Below, piece by piece: positions 7,513 to 15,849 of a stretch of DNA of 40,141 nucleotides. The position numbers were made by a program, and so were the translations under genes. Under the pieces are notes generated by a model that worked only from the letters and a program-made list of their open reading frames with translations, had not been told where the DNA came from and searched no databases. Source of the stretch: an uncultured Pseudomonadota bacterium. Its GTDB lineage: Bacteria > Pseudomonadota > Alphaproteobacteria > Rs-D84. How positions within the stretch are numbered: position 1 is the stretch's first letter; every line of letters begins with the position of its first letter. The DNA is taken from assembly GCA_900313285.1 (NCBI GenBank), contig OMQP01000001.1:1-40141 (forward strand), in the 5' to 3' direction.

Positions 7513-8247
7513 ATGGACCAGGATGAAAATTTAGATTTATTAGATTTAGAACAGGACGCGGAAGTAGACACGTTGCCAGAGGCAGCACCGTTTACAACAC
7601 CACGTCCAAAGAAACCATGGCTTTTGATGGGGGTTGGTATCGCGATTATCGTATTGGCAACATGGATAGTTGTTGCACGTATCGGTGGCGATTCGGGTAC
7701 AACAGTAAATGTTGATTTAGATACACCTGTTGAAAAAGTTGAAGCGGTTCCTGCACCTGTTGCAGATTTGAATGTTCCTGCAAAACCAGTGGAAGCCGTT
7801 CCGGCAGCTAAACCAGAACAAAAAACACCAGAGGCGAAACCGGTTGAAACAAAACCTGTAGAAACAAATGGTACCCCTGTCCGTGTGGTCAGCGACAGAA
7901 AAGAAGTGACATTTAATCCTGATAAACCTGCAACAAAACCTGTGGCGAAACCTGCACCTGTGAAAAAAGCAGTTGCACCAGCACCAAAACCAGTTGCAAC
8001 ATCAACAGGCAGTGTATATGTTCAATTTGGTTCATACAGTACACGTGCATTGGCCCAGGCAGCAGAACAAAAAATACGTGCATCTCACAGCAGTTTGTTT
8101 TCGGGCAAACAATTCGTTATCTTGGCTGCCCAGGTTAAAGGGCAAACAACATACAGATTGCGTGTGGCATTCCAAAATGCAAATGACGCAAATGGTTTTT
8201 GCAGAAATGCAAAATCAGATGGTCTTGATTGTTACGTAACAAAATAA
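7513..8247 (+). CDS. SPOR-domain inner-membrane protein
   Basis: The protein has an acidic N-terminus, one transmembrane helix (about 36-54, WLLMGVGIAIIVLATWIVV) and a long Pro/Ala/Lys-rich periplasmic linker. A C-terminal SPOR domain spans about the last 80 residues, from VYVQFGSYSTRALAQAAEQK to the Cys-containing end. SPOR domains bind septal peptidoglycan stripped of stem peptides and recruit proteins to the division site, as in FtsN and DedD. I chose ATG 7513 (244 aa) because GGGGGAAA lies six bases upstream; an in-frame ATG at 7501 would add four residues and has no such site. tatA follows 15 bp later, suggesting co-transcription. Confidence 0.85.
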   Translation: MDQDENLDLLDLEQDAEVDTLPEAAPFTTPRPKKPWLLMGVGIAIIVLATWIVVARIGGDSGTTVNVDLDTPVEKVEAVPAPVADLNVPAKPVEAVPAAKPEQKTPEAKPVETKPVETNGTPVRVVSDRKEVTFNPDKPATKPVAKPAPVKKAVAPAPKPVATSTGSVYVQFGSYSTRALAQAAEQKIRASHSSLFSGKQFVILAAQVKGQTTYRLRVAFQNANDANGFCRNAKSDGLDCYVTK

Positions 8248-8262
8248 TAAAAGGGGAGAATC

Positions 8263-8448
8263 ATGAGTATGCCAGGTGGGACAGAAATAATAATAATTGT
8301 TATTCTTATATTGGTTTTGTTTGGATCTGCAAAGATTCCTTCGATTGCTAAAAATATTGCAAGCGGAATTAAAACTTTCAAGAAAGAAATGAAAGATGAA
8401 CCAAAAAAAACACCAGCCAAGAAAAAGCCGGCTGCAAAAAAGAAATAA
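8263..8448 (+). CDS. tatA: Sec-independent translocase subunit TatA
   Basis: A 61-residue protein with the TatA plan: a short N-terminus, a membrane helix (EIIIIVILILVLFG), the FG hinge, an amphipathic helix (KIPSIAKNIASGIKTFKKEM) and a Lys-rich tail. TatA polymerises to form the pore that moves folded proteins across the inner membrane. Its partners TatB and TatC are encoded about 8 kb away at 16473-17446. A strong GGGGAG site precedes the ATG. A convergent terminator follows. Confidence 0.9.
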   Translation: MSMPGGTEIIIIVILILVLFGSAKIPSIAKNIASGIKTFKKEMKDEPKKTPAKKKPAAKKK

Positions 8449-8462
8449 AATTATTGTAATAT

Positions 8463-8496
8463 AAAAAAATACCGCCCAAACTGGCGGTATTTTTTT
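8463..8496. terminator. Bidirectional terminator between tatA and dksA
   Basis: The stem ATACCGCC/GGCGGTAT with loop CAAACT is flanked by an A-run on one side and a T-run on the other. It can end both the plus-strand SPOR-tatA transcript and the minus-strand trxA-dksA transcript; the T-run touches the dksA stop. Confidence 0.9.
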
Positions 8497-8926
8497 AATG
8501 TTTTCTTTGTTCGTATTCTTCCTGTTCTTCAACAGTCATTGTGGCCAATGGACGCGCCAGCATTCTTTGCAGGCCGATTTCATCGCCAGATATAACACTG
8601 TATCCGAAAGTGCCGTTTTCAATACGTTCAAGGGCTGCATTTATTTTTTGTAATAAATTTGTATTACGTTCAGACATACGCAAATTCATTGTGATTTCTT
8701 GTTCTGCAGCTGCTTGATCTTGTTCATCACCAACACCAGCAGTTTCATTTTTTTCAGCCATACGAACATCATTTAATACGGATGCGCGGTCATCCATCAA
8801 TTCGTCACGTTGAGTGTTTAATAACTGATAAAAATATGCTAATTGTTCAGGGCACATATATGGTTCAGATTTTTTTGGAACATATTTTGGTGCCAATTCG
8901 ATATTTTTATAATTCTTTTTTACCAT
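8495..8926 (-). CDS. dksA: DksA/TraR-family RNA polymerase regulator without zinc cysteines
   Basis: A 143-residue protein with the DksA layout: an N-terminal helix, a coiled coil whose tip carries the acidic DxxDxA motif (DEQDQA, 67-72), and the C-terminal globular part (GDEIGLQRMLARPLATMTVE). DksA works with ppGpp in the RNA polymerase secondary channel to reset rRNA and amino-acid promoters. The four zinc-finger cysteines are missing: the usual YGYC...C site reads FGYSVISGDEIG, and the only cysteine is Cys25. This resembles cysteine-poor, zinc-independent DksA2-type proteins. The gene starts one base after the trxA stop. Confidence 0.9.
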   Translation of the reverse strand: MVKKNYKNIELAPKYVPKKSEPYMCPEQLAYFYQLLNTQRDELMDDRASVLNDVRMAEKNETAGVGDEQDQAAAEQEITMNLRMSERNTNLLQKINAALERIENGTFGYSVISGDEIGLQRMLARPLATMTVEEQEEYEQRKH

Positions 8927-8927
8927 T

Positions 8928-9248
8928 TTATGATGCCTTTAATTCTTGAATCCATTGTTGAAGGGTTTCTTCGTCCATTAAACCAGTACGCGCTTCTTTT
9001 AATTCGCCGTTTTTAAAAGCCAAAACGCTTGGTATGCTGCGAATACCAAATTTTGCAGGACTGCGTCGATTTACATCGTCAATTTCAAATTTTACAAAAT
9101 TCACGTCAGGTTCGCTTTCGGATACACTTTCAAATATTGGGCCAAACATTTGACAAGGACCACACCAAGAAGCCCAAAAATCCACCAAAGTTAAACCCTG
9201 TGCGACCATTGAATCGAACGTTTCATCATTAGCGTGTTTCAGTGCCAT
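8928..9248 (-). CDS. trxA: Thioredoxin
   Basis: A 106-residue thioredoxin with the active site WASWCGPCQMF (Cys29, Cys32) and the cis-proline loop IRSIPSV. It reduces disulfides in cytosolic proteins using electrons from thioredoxin reductase. A longer frame reaches back to 9407, but the ATG at 9248 is preceded by AAGGAG and gives the normal family length. It is translationally adjacent to dksA. Its promoter shares a symmetric -10 with the divergent sufS gene. Confidence 0.96.
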   Translation of the reverse strand: MALKHANDETFDSMVAQGLTLVDFWASWCGPCQMFGPIFESVSESEPDVNFVKFEIDDVNRRSPAKFGIRSIPSVLAFKNGELKEARTGLMDEETLQQWIQELKAS

Positions 9249-9267
9249 CTTTTTTCTCCTTATGTTG

Positions 9268-9295
9268 TTGATATTTCGTTCAAGTCTATTATAAT
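9268..9295. promoter_or_regulatory. Divergent promoters of trxA and sufS with a shared symmetric -10
   Basis: The sequence ATTATAAT (9288-9295) contains TATAAT on both strands. For sufS the elements are TTGATA (9268-9273), a 16-bp spacer and TATAAT (9290-9295). For trxA the -10 is read on the other strand (9293-9288) with an upstream TG. RNA polymerase can probably bind in only one direction at a time. Confidence 0.55.
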
Positions 9296-9322
9296 CACAG
9301 AAAAAAGCAAGAGAAAAACGAC

Positions 9323-10435
9323 ATGAAAAAATTCGTGTATTTTGATGCAGCTGCCAGTTGGTTAAAACCACAATCTGTGATTGAATCTGAAATCGATTTT
9401 CTGGCAAACAAATATGCTAATGCTGGACGTGGAATATGTTCCCGTGCAGAAGGTGTGGACATGTTGATTTCTGGTGCCAGACATACTGTGGCGGATTTCA
9501 TTGGTGCAAATGTGGAAAATATTGTTTGGACGTCTGGTACAACTGATGCGTTCAACAGAATTGTAAATATTATAAAAAATACGATTTCTAATAAATGTCC
9601 AATGGTCGCTGTTTCTGATTTAGATCATCACAGTGCACGTTTACCGTTTGAAATGTTGGCACAAAAAGGTGAATGTCAAATTACTAATATTCCACTTAAT
9701 GACGATTTGAATATAGATATTGAACATATGCCAAAGGCTGATATTTATGTTATAACCGCCATGTCAAATGTGCTGGGCATTCCTCAGGATATTATTGCAA
9801 TTACACAAACAATTCGCACAATAAACCAAGATGCAATTATAATCGTTGATGTTGCGCAATATGTTGTACATAACAGAATAGATGTTAAAAAATTTGATTG
9901 TGATTTTCTTTGTTTTTCCGGACATAAAATTGGGGCAGATACGGGCATTGGAGTATTGTATATTAAAAAACCAGATGTTTGGAATGTTGATAAATTTGGT
10001 GGTGGTATGGTTAACAGAATAATTAGTCCTGAAAACATAGTTTTAAACCAATCACCTGAAAAATTTGAAGCAGGGACTTTGCCTTTGACACAGATTATTG
10101 GTTTGCCATATGCTGTAAAATATTTATCAAACTGGAATGGCGGACACGATTTGATTGAATATATGTATGATGAATTATCAAATTTGGATAATGTAAAAAT
10201 TATCACAAAACGTGATGCGTGTATGCTTTCGTTTATTGTGAAAAATATGCATGTTTTAGATTTTGGGGCAATGTTGGGGACGCGCGATATTTGCGTTCGT
10301 GTCGGTAACATGTGTGCATCATGGATACATAAATATTTAAATATAGATGGCAGTATTCGTATATCTGTCGGTCCGTGGAATACAATGGATGATGCACGAT
10401 ATGTTGTTGATGTAATCAAAGATTTGGTGAAATAA
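9323..10435 (+). CDS. sufS: Cysteine desulfurase SufS
   Basis: A 370-residue class V aminotransferase fold enzyme that takes sulfur from cysteine for Fe-S assembly. The PLP lysine is Lys202 in CFSGHKIG; His103 (DHHS) and Asp176 (VDVAQ) are the expected cofactor contacts. The persulfide-forming cysteine is Cys331 (RVGNMCAS), in the short-loop arrangement of the SufS group. It is somewhat shorter than typical SufS (about 400). The next two genes encode a DUF59 protein and SufE, while the SufBC scaffold lies about 21 kb away. Confidence 0.92.
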   Translation: MKKFVYFDAAASWLKPQSVIESEIDFLANKYANAGRGICSRAEGVDMLISGARHTVADFIGANVENIVWTSGTTDAFNRIVNIIKNTISNKCPMVAVSDLDHHSARLPFEMLAQKGECQITNIPLNDDLNIDIEHMPKADIYVITAMSNVLGIPQDIIAITQTIRTINQDAIIIVDVAQYVVHNRIDVKKFDCDFLCFSGHKIGADTGIGVLYIKKPDVWNVDKFGGGMVNRIISPENIVLNQSPEKFEAGTLPLTQIIGLPYAVKYLSNWNGGHDLIEYMYDELSNLDNVKIITKRDACMLSFIVKNMHVLDFGAMLGTRDICVRVGNMCASWIHKYLNIDGSIRISVGPWNTMDDARYVVDVIKDLVK

Positions 10436-10436
10436 G

Positions 10437-10751
10437 ATGACTGTGACTCGTGATGCTATTATTAACGAAATAAAAAAAGTGTATGACCCTGAAATTCCGG
10501 TCAATATATGGGATTTAGGTTTGATTTACGATATCGCGATAAATCAAGACAGTGTTTATATTGAAATGACTTTTACATCACCAACGTGTCCAATGATGGA
10601 AGACATTTTGGATCAGGTGAAAACAAATGTTGAAACTGTCAGTGAAGGAAAACCAGTAAATGTGAAATTGGTATGGGATCCTGCGTGGGATTTATCACGA
10701 ATGAGTGATGCTGCGCGTGTTGAACTGGATTTAACAGAGCAGGGATGGTAA
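10437..10751 (+). CDS. DUF59/MIP18-family Fe-S assembly protein (SufT-like)
   Basis: A 104-residue single-domain protein with the DUF59 core DPEIPVNIWDLGLIYDI (17-33) and TFTSPTCPMM with Cys51. Members of this family (SufT, PaaD, eukaryotic CIA2) help mature Fe-S proteins. The gene lies one base after sufS and four bases before sufE. That context makes an accessory SUF role very likely, probably in handing over clusters. Confidence 0.9.
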   Translation: MTVTRDAIINEIKKVYDPEIPVNIWDLGLIYDIAINQDSVYIEMTFTSPTCPMMEDILDQVKTNVETVSEGKPVNVKLVWDPAWDLSRMSDAARVELDLTEQGW

Positions 10752-10754
10752 AAA

Positions 10755-11117
10755 ATGACATATGATGATATAAAACACGCTTTATCTATTCTGGAAGATC
10801 CAAGTGATAAATTAGAATTGGTAATGGATATTGGAAAAAATCTTGAACCTGTACCAACTAATGCTAAATGTACAGAAATTACCGGGTGCGCATCGTTTGT
10901 TGAAATATGTGAAAAGGACGGGCGTTTTTATGGTGTCGCTGATTCAATGATGGTTCGTGGTATTGTCGCGATTATTTTGGCTATGGTTGCTGGTAAAACA
11001 CATGAAGAAATACGAAATCTGGATTTATTAAACGAATTTAACAGTTTGAATTTGCACTTTGGTGCATCGCGATTAAATGGCATTCAATCTATGATTAGTT
11101 TTTTTCATAATTTGTGA
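10755..11117 (+). CDS. sufE: Sulfur acceptor protein SufE
   Basis: A 120-residue SufE-fold protein. The acceptor cysteine is Cys45 in EITGCASFVE, where SufS passes its persulfide; the flanking VPTNAKCTEITGC and ADSMMVRGIVAIIL blocks are typical of SufE. It boosts SufS turnover and carries sulfur to the SufBC scaffold. It is slightly shorter than the E. coli protein (138 aa). It ends the three-gene suf unit, and a new promoter for ftsL overlaps its stop region. Confidence 0.92.
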   Translation: MTYDDIKHALSILEDPSDKLELVMDIGKNLEPVPTNAKCTEITGCASFVEICEKDGRFYGVADSMMVRGIVAIILAMVAGKTHEEIRNLDLLNEFNSLNLHFGASRLNGIQSMISFFHNL

Positions 11118-11123
11118 TAGAAT
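11115..11123 (+). promoter_or_regulatory. Extended -10 promoter of ftsL
   Basis: TGATAGAAT at the very end of sufE, 24 bp before the ftsL start. The -35 (TTAGTT at about 11095) is poor, so the element depends on the extended -10. Confidence 0.4.
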
Positions 11124-11147
11124 ATATAGCAAGGAAGGATTGTATTC

Positions 11148-11438
11148 ATGCGTGACGACGAAAAAATGTTTAATATAGGCATCGCTATGTTGATGGGCGT
11201 TGTGTTTATGATTGTTTTTTTACAGGTATGTTATCGTGTACAAAATAATAATCTTAGAGAAGTGCGACATGATATGGAAACAACGCAACATGAAACTGAT
11301 ATTGCTGGAACAAAATTGTCAGCATTAGTGTCGGCGGATATGTTAAGAAATTCTGTTATTGGAACAAATCCGCATGCAGAAACTGTTTCTTTCAGCAAAA
11401 CAGTACATATAGATAATATACCAATGGTGCAAGAATAA
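11148..11438 (+). CDS. ftsL: FtsL-like cell division protein
   Basis: A 96-residue bitopic protein: a short charged N-terminus, one membrane helix (about 8-28, NIGIAMLMGVVFMIVFLQVC) and a periplasmic stretch that looks helical (NNNLREVRHDMETTQHETDI). FtsL is poorly conserved, so the call rests on topology, size and its position one base before ftsI. FtsL links FtsQB to the FtsWI septal synthase. The Shine-Dalgarno is AAGGAAGG. Confidence 0.7.
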   Translation: MRDDEKMFNIGIAMLMGVVFMIVFLQVCYRVQNNNLREVRHDMETTQHETDIAGTKLSALVSADMLRNSVIGTNPHAETVSFSKTVHIDNIPMVQE

Positions 11439-13102
11439 TGAATTTCAATATTGGCAAAGATATTTTACCACATGAATACAAAGGTGCTGTTTATAACCGG
11501 GAAAGCGCCGGGCGCTTGCATTGGATCAAGGTATGTTTTGCCGTTTTGTTTTGTGTTTTTATTGCGCGTACTTTGCAATTAGGCTTTCAAAGCAGTGATT
11601 ATAAAAAAGGTAATGGCAGATCTGTTGAGATAGAAAGTAGGGCAGATATAGTAGACAGAAATGGTGTGGTTATCGCGAAAAGTGTTAAATCTGGGCATAT
11701 AAAATTATTTCCACCACGTGTCAAAGAAAAAGACGTAAATGAAGTTGCAGCTGTGATACATAAAATTGCGCCAATGGATTACAGTTTAGAAGATGCATTG
11801 AAATTAGTTCGTTCCGGAAAGCGTGGTTTGTATATCAAAAAGAACGCAACTGAAGAACAAATGAAAGATGTTAAAGAAGCGCACAGAAAATATAACTGTT
11901 TCGAAATAGAACAATTTACAAAAAGACGTTATCCGCAAAGTAATGTTTTCGCGCATGTCGTTGGGTTCGCGGGTAAAGATGCGGGATTAGAAGGTGTTGA
12001 ATTTACATATGATAAATATTTGCGTGAAAATAAAGATCCATTGAAATTATCCATAGATGCACGTGTGCAAAATATTTTTCACGAACAGTTAACTATCGCT
12101 ATGAATAAATATCATGCCAAAGGTGCGCTGGGAATGTTGATGAATTCGAGTACAGGAGAAATGATTGCAATGGTTCAGTTGCCTGATTTCGATCCAAATA
12201 ATATAAATTCAAGTCCTGTAAATGTGCGTAAATTTAAATTGATGCGTGATAATTTTGAAATGGGATCTATATTCAAAATATTTAATACTGCTATGGCATA
12301 TGAAAATGGTTTAGAAAATAAAAATTACAAAGTTGATGAACCATTAATGATTTATGATAAATTTGGCAGAAAGGCATTATTAAAACCTATAGATGATGTT
12401 TCATCGTTTAAACGTGATGTTGTAAAGAAAATGGGTAAAAAAACATTAAAGGCCCCAGAAATCATGTTGCATTCTTGCAACGTTGGCAGTGCACGTATAG
12501 CGCTTGATTTTCCAGAAGGTACACAAAAAGAATTTTTCCATAGATTAAAATTTGATAAATCTTTACAGTTAGAATTTGGAAAAACAGAAACAGCATTAAC
12601 ACATAGAATCTGGGGACCCGCAGAAAAAGCAACTGCTGCATTTGGACATGGTGTTACAGTAACACCAATGCATTTATTGTTGGCTGTTAATGCTATGACA
12701 AATGGTGGTATTTATATTTATCCTACATTACTAAAAAGAAATATTGGTGCCGTACGTGGAGAACGTGTTTTAGATACACAAATATCTGCGAAACTGCGTG
12801 ATATTATGTTTCATATTGCAGAAGAAACAACAGCAAAAAAAGCCCGGGTAAAAGGAATAGATGTTGGCGGTAAAACAGGAACGGCAGAAAAACGTCATGC
12901 TGACGGAACAACCGACAGTAAAAGAAATTCAACCGTGTTTACTGGTGTATTTCCAGTTTCTGCACCACAATATATTATTTTGATCATGTTGGATGAACCG
13001 CAAGGGACAAAAGAGTCGGGTGGTTGGAAAACTGCTGCGTGGAATGCTGTGCCAACAGCGGGTGCAATATTAGATGGTATCATGCCATTGCTATTTGAAT
13101 AA
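11438..13102 (+). CDS. ftsI: Septal peptidoglycan transpeptidase FtsI (class B PBP)
   Basis: A 554-residue class B penicillin-binding protein. It has an N-terminal membrane anchor (about 28-46), a dimerisation/pedestal domain and a transpeptidase domain with the three catalytic motifs: SIFK (277-280, Ser277 nucleophile), SCN (346-348) and KTG (479-481). It cross-links peptidoglycan at the septum. The ATG overlaps the ftsL stop by one base. The usual mraZ-mraW-murE neighbours are absent, so the dcw cluster is broken here. recJ follows after 42 bp with its own possible -10. Confidence 0.93.
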   Translation: MNFNIGKDILPHEYKGAVYNRESAGRLHWIKVCFAVLFCVFIARTLQLGFQSSDYKKGNGRSVEIESRADIVDRNGVVIAKSVKSGHIKLFPPRVKEKDVNEVAAVIHKIAPMDYSLEDALKLVRSGKRGLYIKKNATEEQMKDVKEAHRKYNCFEIEQFTKRRYPQSNVFAHVVGFAGKDAGLEGVEFTYDKYLRENKDPLKLSIDARVQNIFHEQLTIAMNKYHAKGALGMLMNSSTGEMIAMVQLPDFDPNNINSSPVNVRKFKLMRDNFEMGSIFKIFNTAMAYENGLENKNYKVDEPLMIYDKFGRKALLKPIDDVSSFKRDVVKKMGKKTLKAPEIMLHSCNVGSARIALDFPEGTQKEFFHRLKFDKSLQLEFGKTETALTHRIWGPAEKATAAFGHGVTVTPMHLLLAVNAMTNGGIYIYPTLLKRNIGAVRGERVLDTQISAKLRDIMFHIAEETTAKKARVKGIDVGGKTGTAEKRHADGTTDSKRNSTVFTGVFPVSAPQYIILIMLDEPQGTKESGGWKTAAWNAVPTAGAILDGIMPLLFE

Positions 13103-13144
13103 ATTTGTATTATAATTATACCGATAATAAAAAAAGAGTATAGA

Positions 13145-14899
13145 GTGCGTAAGATAGTTGAAAAATCCATGCTTGGAAAAGTATGGGCAGTGTCGGATAA
13201 TTATGAACAAGAAATAGATTTACGTGATACAGAAAATTTAGTAAAAAAAATTCTGAATTCACGCGGTATAATTGGCGATACTGAAATAGAAAGATTTTTA
13301 CATCCATCAATCAAGGAATACATGCCTGATCCTTTTGTGTTAAAGGATATGGATGCTGCAACACGTATAATCGCAGATGCAATTTGTGAACATAAAAAAA
13401 TTGCGATATATGGTGATTATGATGTAGATGGAATTACTTCTACTGCGATTTTTATTAAATATTTGCGTGCTTTGGGTGTTGATGTTTCATGGCATTTGCC
13501 AACACGTGAAGGCGAAGGTTATGGTTTAAATGTATCTGCAATTGAACAAATAGCACAAAGCGGTGTCGGTTTGATGATAACTGTGGATTGTGGAATAAGC
13601 GGTCTTAATGAAGTAGCAAAAGCAAAAGAATTAGGATTGAAAATAGTTATCACAGATCATCATTCGCCAGATAACGTTTTACCAAATGCCGATGCCATTG
13701 TTAATCCAAAACGCCGTGACGATACGTCGGGATTGTCTTTTTTGGCAGGTGTTGGGGTGGCTTTCTTGACGTTGGTTGCATTAAATCGTGAATTGAAAAA
13801 CAGAAACTTTTTTAATGAAAATGTTCAACAAATAAATTTATTAAATTATATGGATTTTGTCGCACTGGGGACAATATGTGATACTATGCCACTTGTTGGA
13901 TTGAACAGGGCTTTTGTTTCGACAGGATTAAAAGTTTTAGGTTTGCGTCAAAACTTGGGACTTAAAACTCTTATGGATTTGGCGGGAATAAAACAACCTT
14001 CTGTTTATGCTGCTGGTTTTGCAATAGGACCACGTCTTAATGCAGCAGGACGTCTTGATTCTGCATCACCTGCGCTGGATTTGTTGTTAACAGATAATCC
14101 TTTGATTGCTAATGATTTGGCAAATAAATTGCATCATATGAATCAGGAAAGAATAGATATACAAAATGCAATTATGCTGTCTGCAACTGATATGGCAGAT
14201 CATTGTTGCAGGGATGGTAAATGCAGCTTGTTTGTTTGTGGCGATAATTGGCACGGTGGTGTTATGGGAATTATCGCAGGACGATTGAAAGATAAATATA
14301 ATTTGCCTACATGTGTTGCTACGCGTAATGATGGTATTATAAATGGATCTGGACGTTCTATACCTGAAATTGATTTGGGTAAAATTATACATGATGCATT
14401 ATCCACTGGAATTTTATTAGAGGGCGGTGGTCATTCTGCGGCTGCTGGATTTACATTAAATGTTGAACACGAACAGGATTTTTGTGATTTCCTTGAAAAA
14501 TCAGTTAAAGAACAATTACAGGGTAAAACCCCAAATCCTGAAATATTTGTTGATGCACAAATTGATGCAAGTGGTGCAACAATGAAACTGGTGGATGCTT
14601 TATCTGAAATTGCACCTTTTGGACAATCTAATCCGGAACCAACATTGGTATTAAATGGTTGTATATTAAAATTTGCAACGGTTATGGGTAATGGTGCACA
14701 TTTACGTGGCATGGTTCGTACCAGCAATGGTGGCCAATTAGCATTCGTCGGATTTAATTTGGTTGGGACTCCTGTAGGTGATTTTCTGCTGGACGATGCA
14801 AATATAAATACTAAAATAATGATGTTGGGCAAACTGAAAGAAAATGAATACAATGGACGTGCAAGCGTTCAATTCACACTTGAAGATATGGCAATATAA
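13145..14899 (+). CDS. recJ: Single-stranded-DNA exonuclease RecJ
   Basis: A 584-residue 5'-3' exonuclease of the DHH superfamily acting in recombination and mismatch repair. Metal-binding motifs are IYGDYDVDGITS (88-99), TVDCGISG (146-153) and ITDHHSPD (169-176), followed by the DHHA1 block (LEGGGHSAAAGFTL) and a C-terminal OB-like domain. The start is GTG at 13145; an ATG eight codons later is possible. A TATAAT at 13111-13116 may provide a private promoter. It shares one base with the next gene (TAATG). Confidence 0.95.
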   Translation: MRKIVEKSMLGKVWAVSDNYEQEIDLRDTENLVKKILNSRGIIGDTEIERFLHPSIKEYMPDPFVLKDMDAATRIIADAICEHKKIAIYGDYDVDGITSTAIFIKYLRALGVDVSWHLPTREGEGYGLNVSAIEQIAQSGVGLMITVDCGISGLNEVAKAKELGLKIVITDHHSPDNVLPNADAIVNPKRRDDTSGLSFLAGVGVAFLTLVALNRELKNRNFFNENVQQINLLNYMDFVALGTICDTMPLVGLNRAFVSTGLKVLGLRQNLGLKTLMDLAGIKQPSVYAAGFAIGPRLNAAGRLDSASPALDLLLTDNPLIANDLANKLHHMNQERIDIQNAIMLSATDMADHCCRDGKCSLFVCGDNWHGGVMGIIAGRLKDKYNLPTCVATRNDGIINGSGRSIPEIDLGKIIHDALSTGILLEGGGHSAAAGFTLNVEHEQDFCDFLEKSVKEQLQGKTPNPEIFVDAQIDASGATMKLVDALSEIAPFGQSNPEPTLVLNGCILKFATVMGNGAHLRGMVRTSNGGQLAFVGFNLVGTPVGDFLLDDANINTKIMMLGKLKENEYNGRASVQFTLEDMAI

Positions 14900-15849
14900 T
14901 GGAAAATAAAATAAAAGTTTTAATAGATAAAATCAAAAATGCTAAATCTATTGTGATATCAGGGCATAAAAATCCTGATGGTGATTCTTTATGTTCTGCA
15001 TTGGCTTTGATGAAGATAATAGAATTAAATTTCGGTAAAAAGTCCACTGTCATTTATGATGGAAATGTGCCAAAATTTTTAGATGAAATTCCATTAAGAA
15101 ATCAAACATGTTTTCATGTTCATATTCCAGAAAGTACTAAGTTTGATTTGTGTATTTTGGTAGATTATGGAACGCGCAGTCATCTTGGCGGGGCAGAAAA
15201 ATTTGTTGCTGCTGCAGATTTTATAATTGAATTTGATCATCATTTTAATGACGATTTAGTTGGAAATTTATGTTTTGATGATACAACCAAGGCTGCCGCA
15301 TCCCAGGTTATTTATGATGTCGTAAAGTCAGCAAAATTTAAAACAGATAAAGATATAATTGATTTGTTAACTTTGGGAATAATTACAGATACAGGTGGTT
15401 TTAAATTTGTTCGTAATAGTACCGTGTTAAAGGATGCCGCGGAACTGGTTGATTCTGGGGCTGATATCGCATATTTAACTAATCTGTTAAATAACAGTGA
15501 TAAAAAAACTGTTTTGGTAGAATCTATGGCTGCAGCCAATGCTGAATTCTTAATGAAAGGGCGTCTTGTTATTGCAACAATCGCAAAATCTGATTATAAA
15601 AAATTAGATGGTCGCGGAGAATTAGTATTAAATATACTTGGTCAGATACATGGCGTTGAATATATTGTTCTATTAAAAGAACAAAAAGAAAATCAAATTG
15701 GAATATCTTTACGTAGTAAACATGATCCCATAAATAAAATAGCAGAAGATTTAGGTGGTGGTGGGCATTTGTGTGCTGCCGGGGCAGTGGTGAAAGACAG
15801 TTTGGAAAATGTTCGCGAACAAATCATAAATGCTTTCAAAGGAAAATAG
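14899..15849 (+). CDS. DHH/DHHA1 phosphoesterase (NrnA-like)
   Basis: A 316-residue DHH-family phosphoesterase. Motifs: GHKNPDGDSLCSAL (about 22-35), VDYGTR, EFDHHFND and the DHHA1 substrate loop GGGGHLCAAGAVV. Related NrnA proteins degrade 2-5-nt RNA and dephosphorylate pAp; this is the best guess for function but is not proven by sequence. The start overlaps the recJ stop, and lolA begins directly after, so it is in the recJ-tatC transcript. Confidence 0.87.
   Translation: MENKIKVLIDKIKNAKSIVISGHKNPDGDSLCSALALMKIIELNFGKKSTVIYDGNVPKFLDEIPLRNQTCFHVHIPESTKFDLCILVDYGTRSHLGGAEKFVAAADFIIEFDHHFNDDLVGNLCFDDTTKAAASQVIYDVVKSAKFKTDKDIIDLLTLGIITDTGGFKFVRNSTVLKDAAELVDSGADIAYLTNLLNNSDKKTVLVESMAAANAEFLMKGRLVIATIAKSDYKKLDGRGELVLNILGQIHGVEYIVLLKEQKENQIGISLRSKHDPINKIAEDLGGGGHLCAAGAVVKDSLENVREQIINAFKGK

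Noticed and set aside
7487..7534. A 15-codon ORF starting at the expected SPOR transcript start
   Set aside because: It overlaps the SPOR start out of frame, has no informative composition, and is likely chance.
9249..9407. Longer thioredoxin frame starting at 9407
   Set aside because: It would cross the divergent promoter and the sufS start; ATG 9248 has AAGGAG and normal family length.
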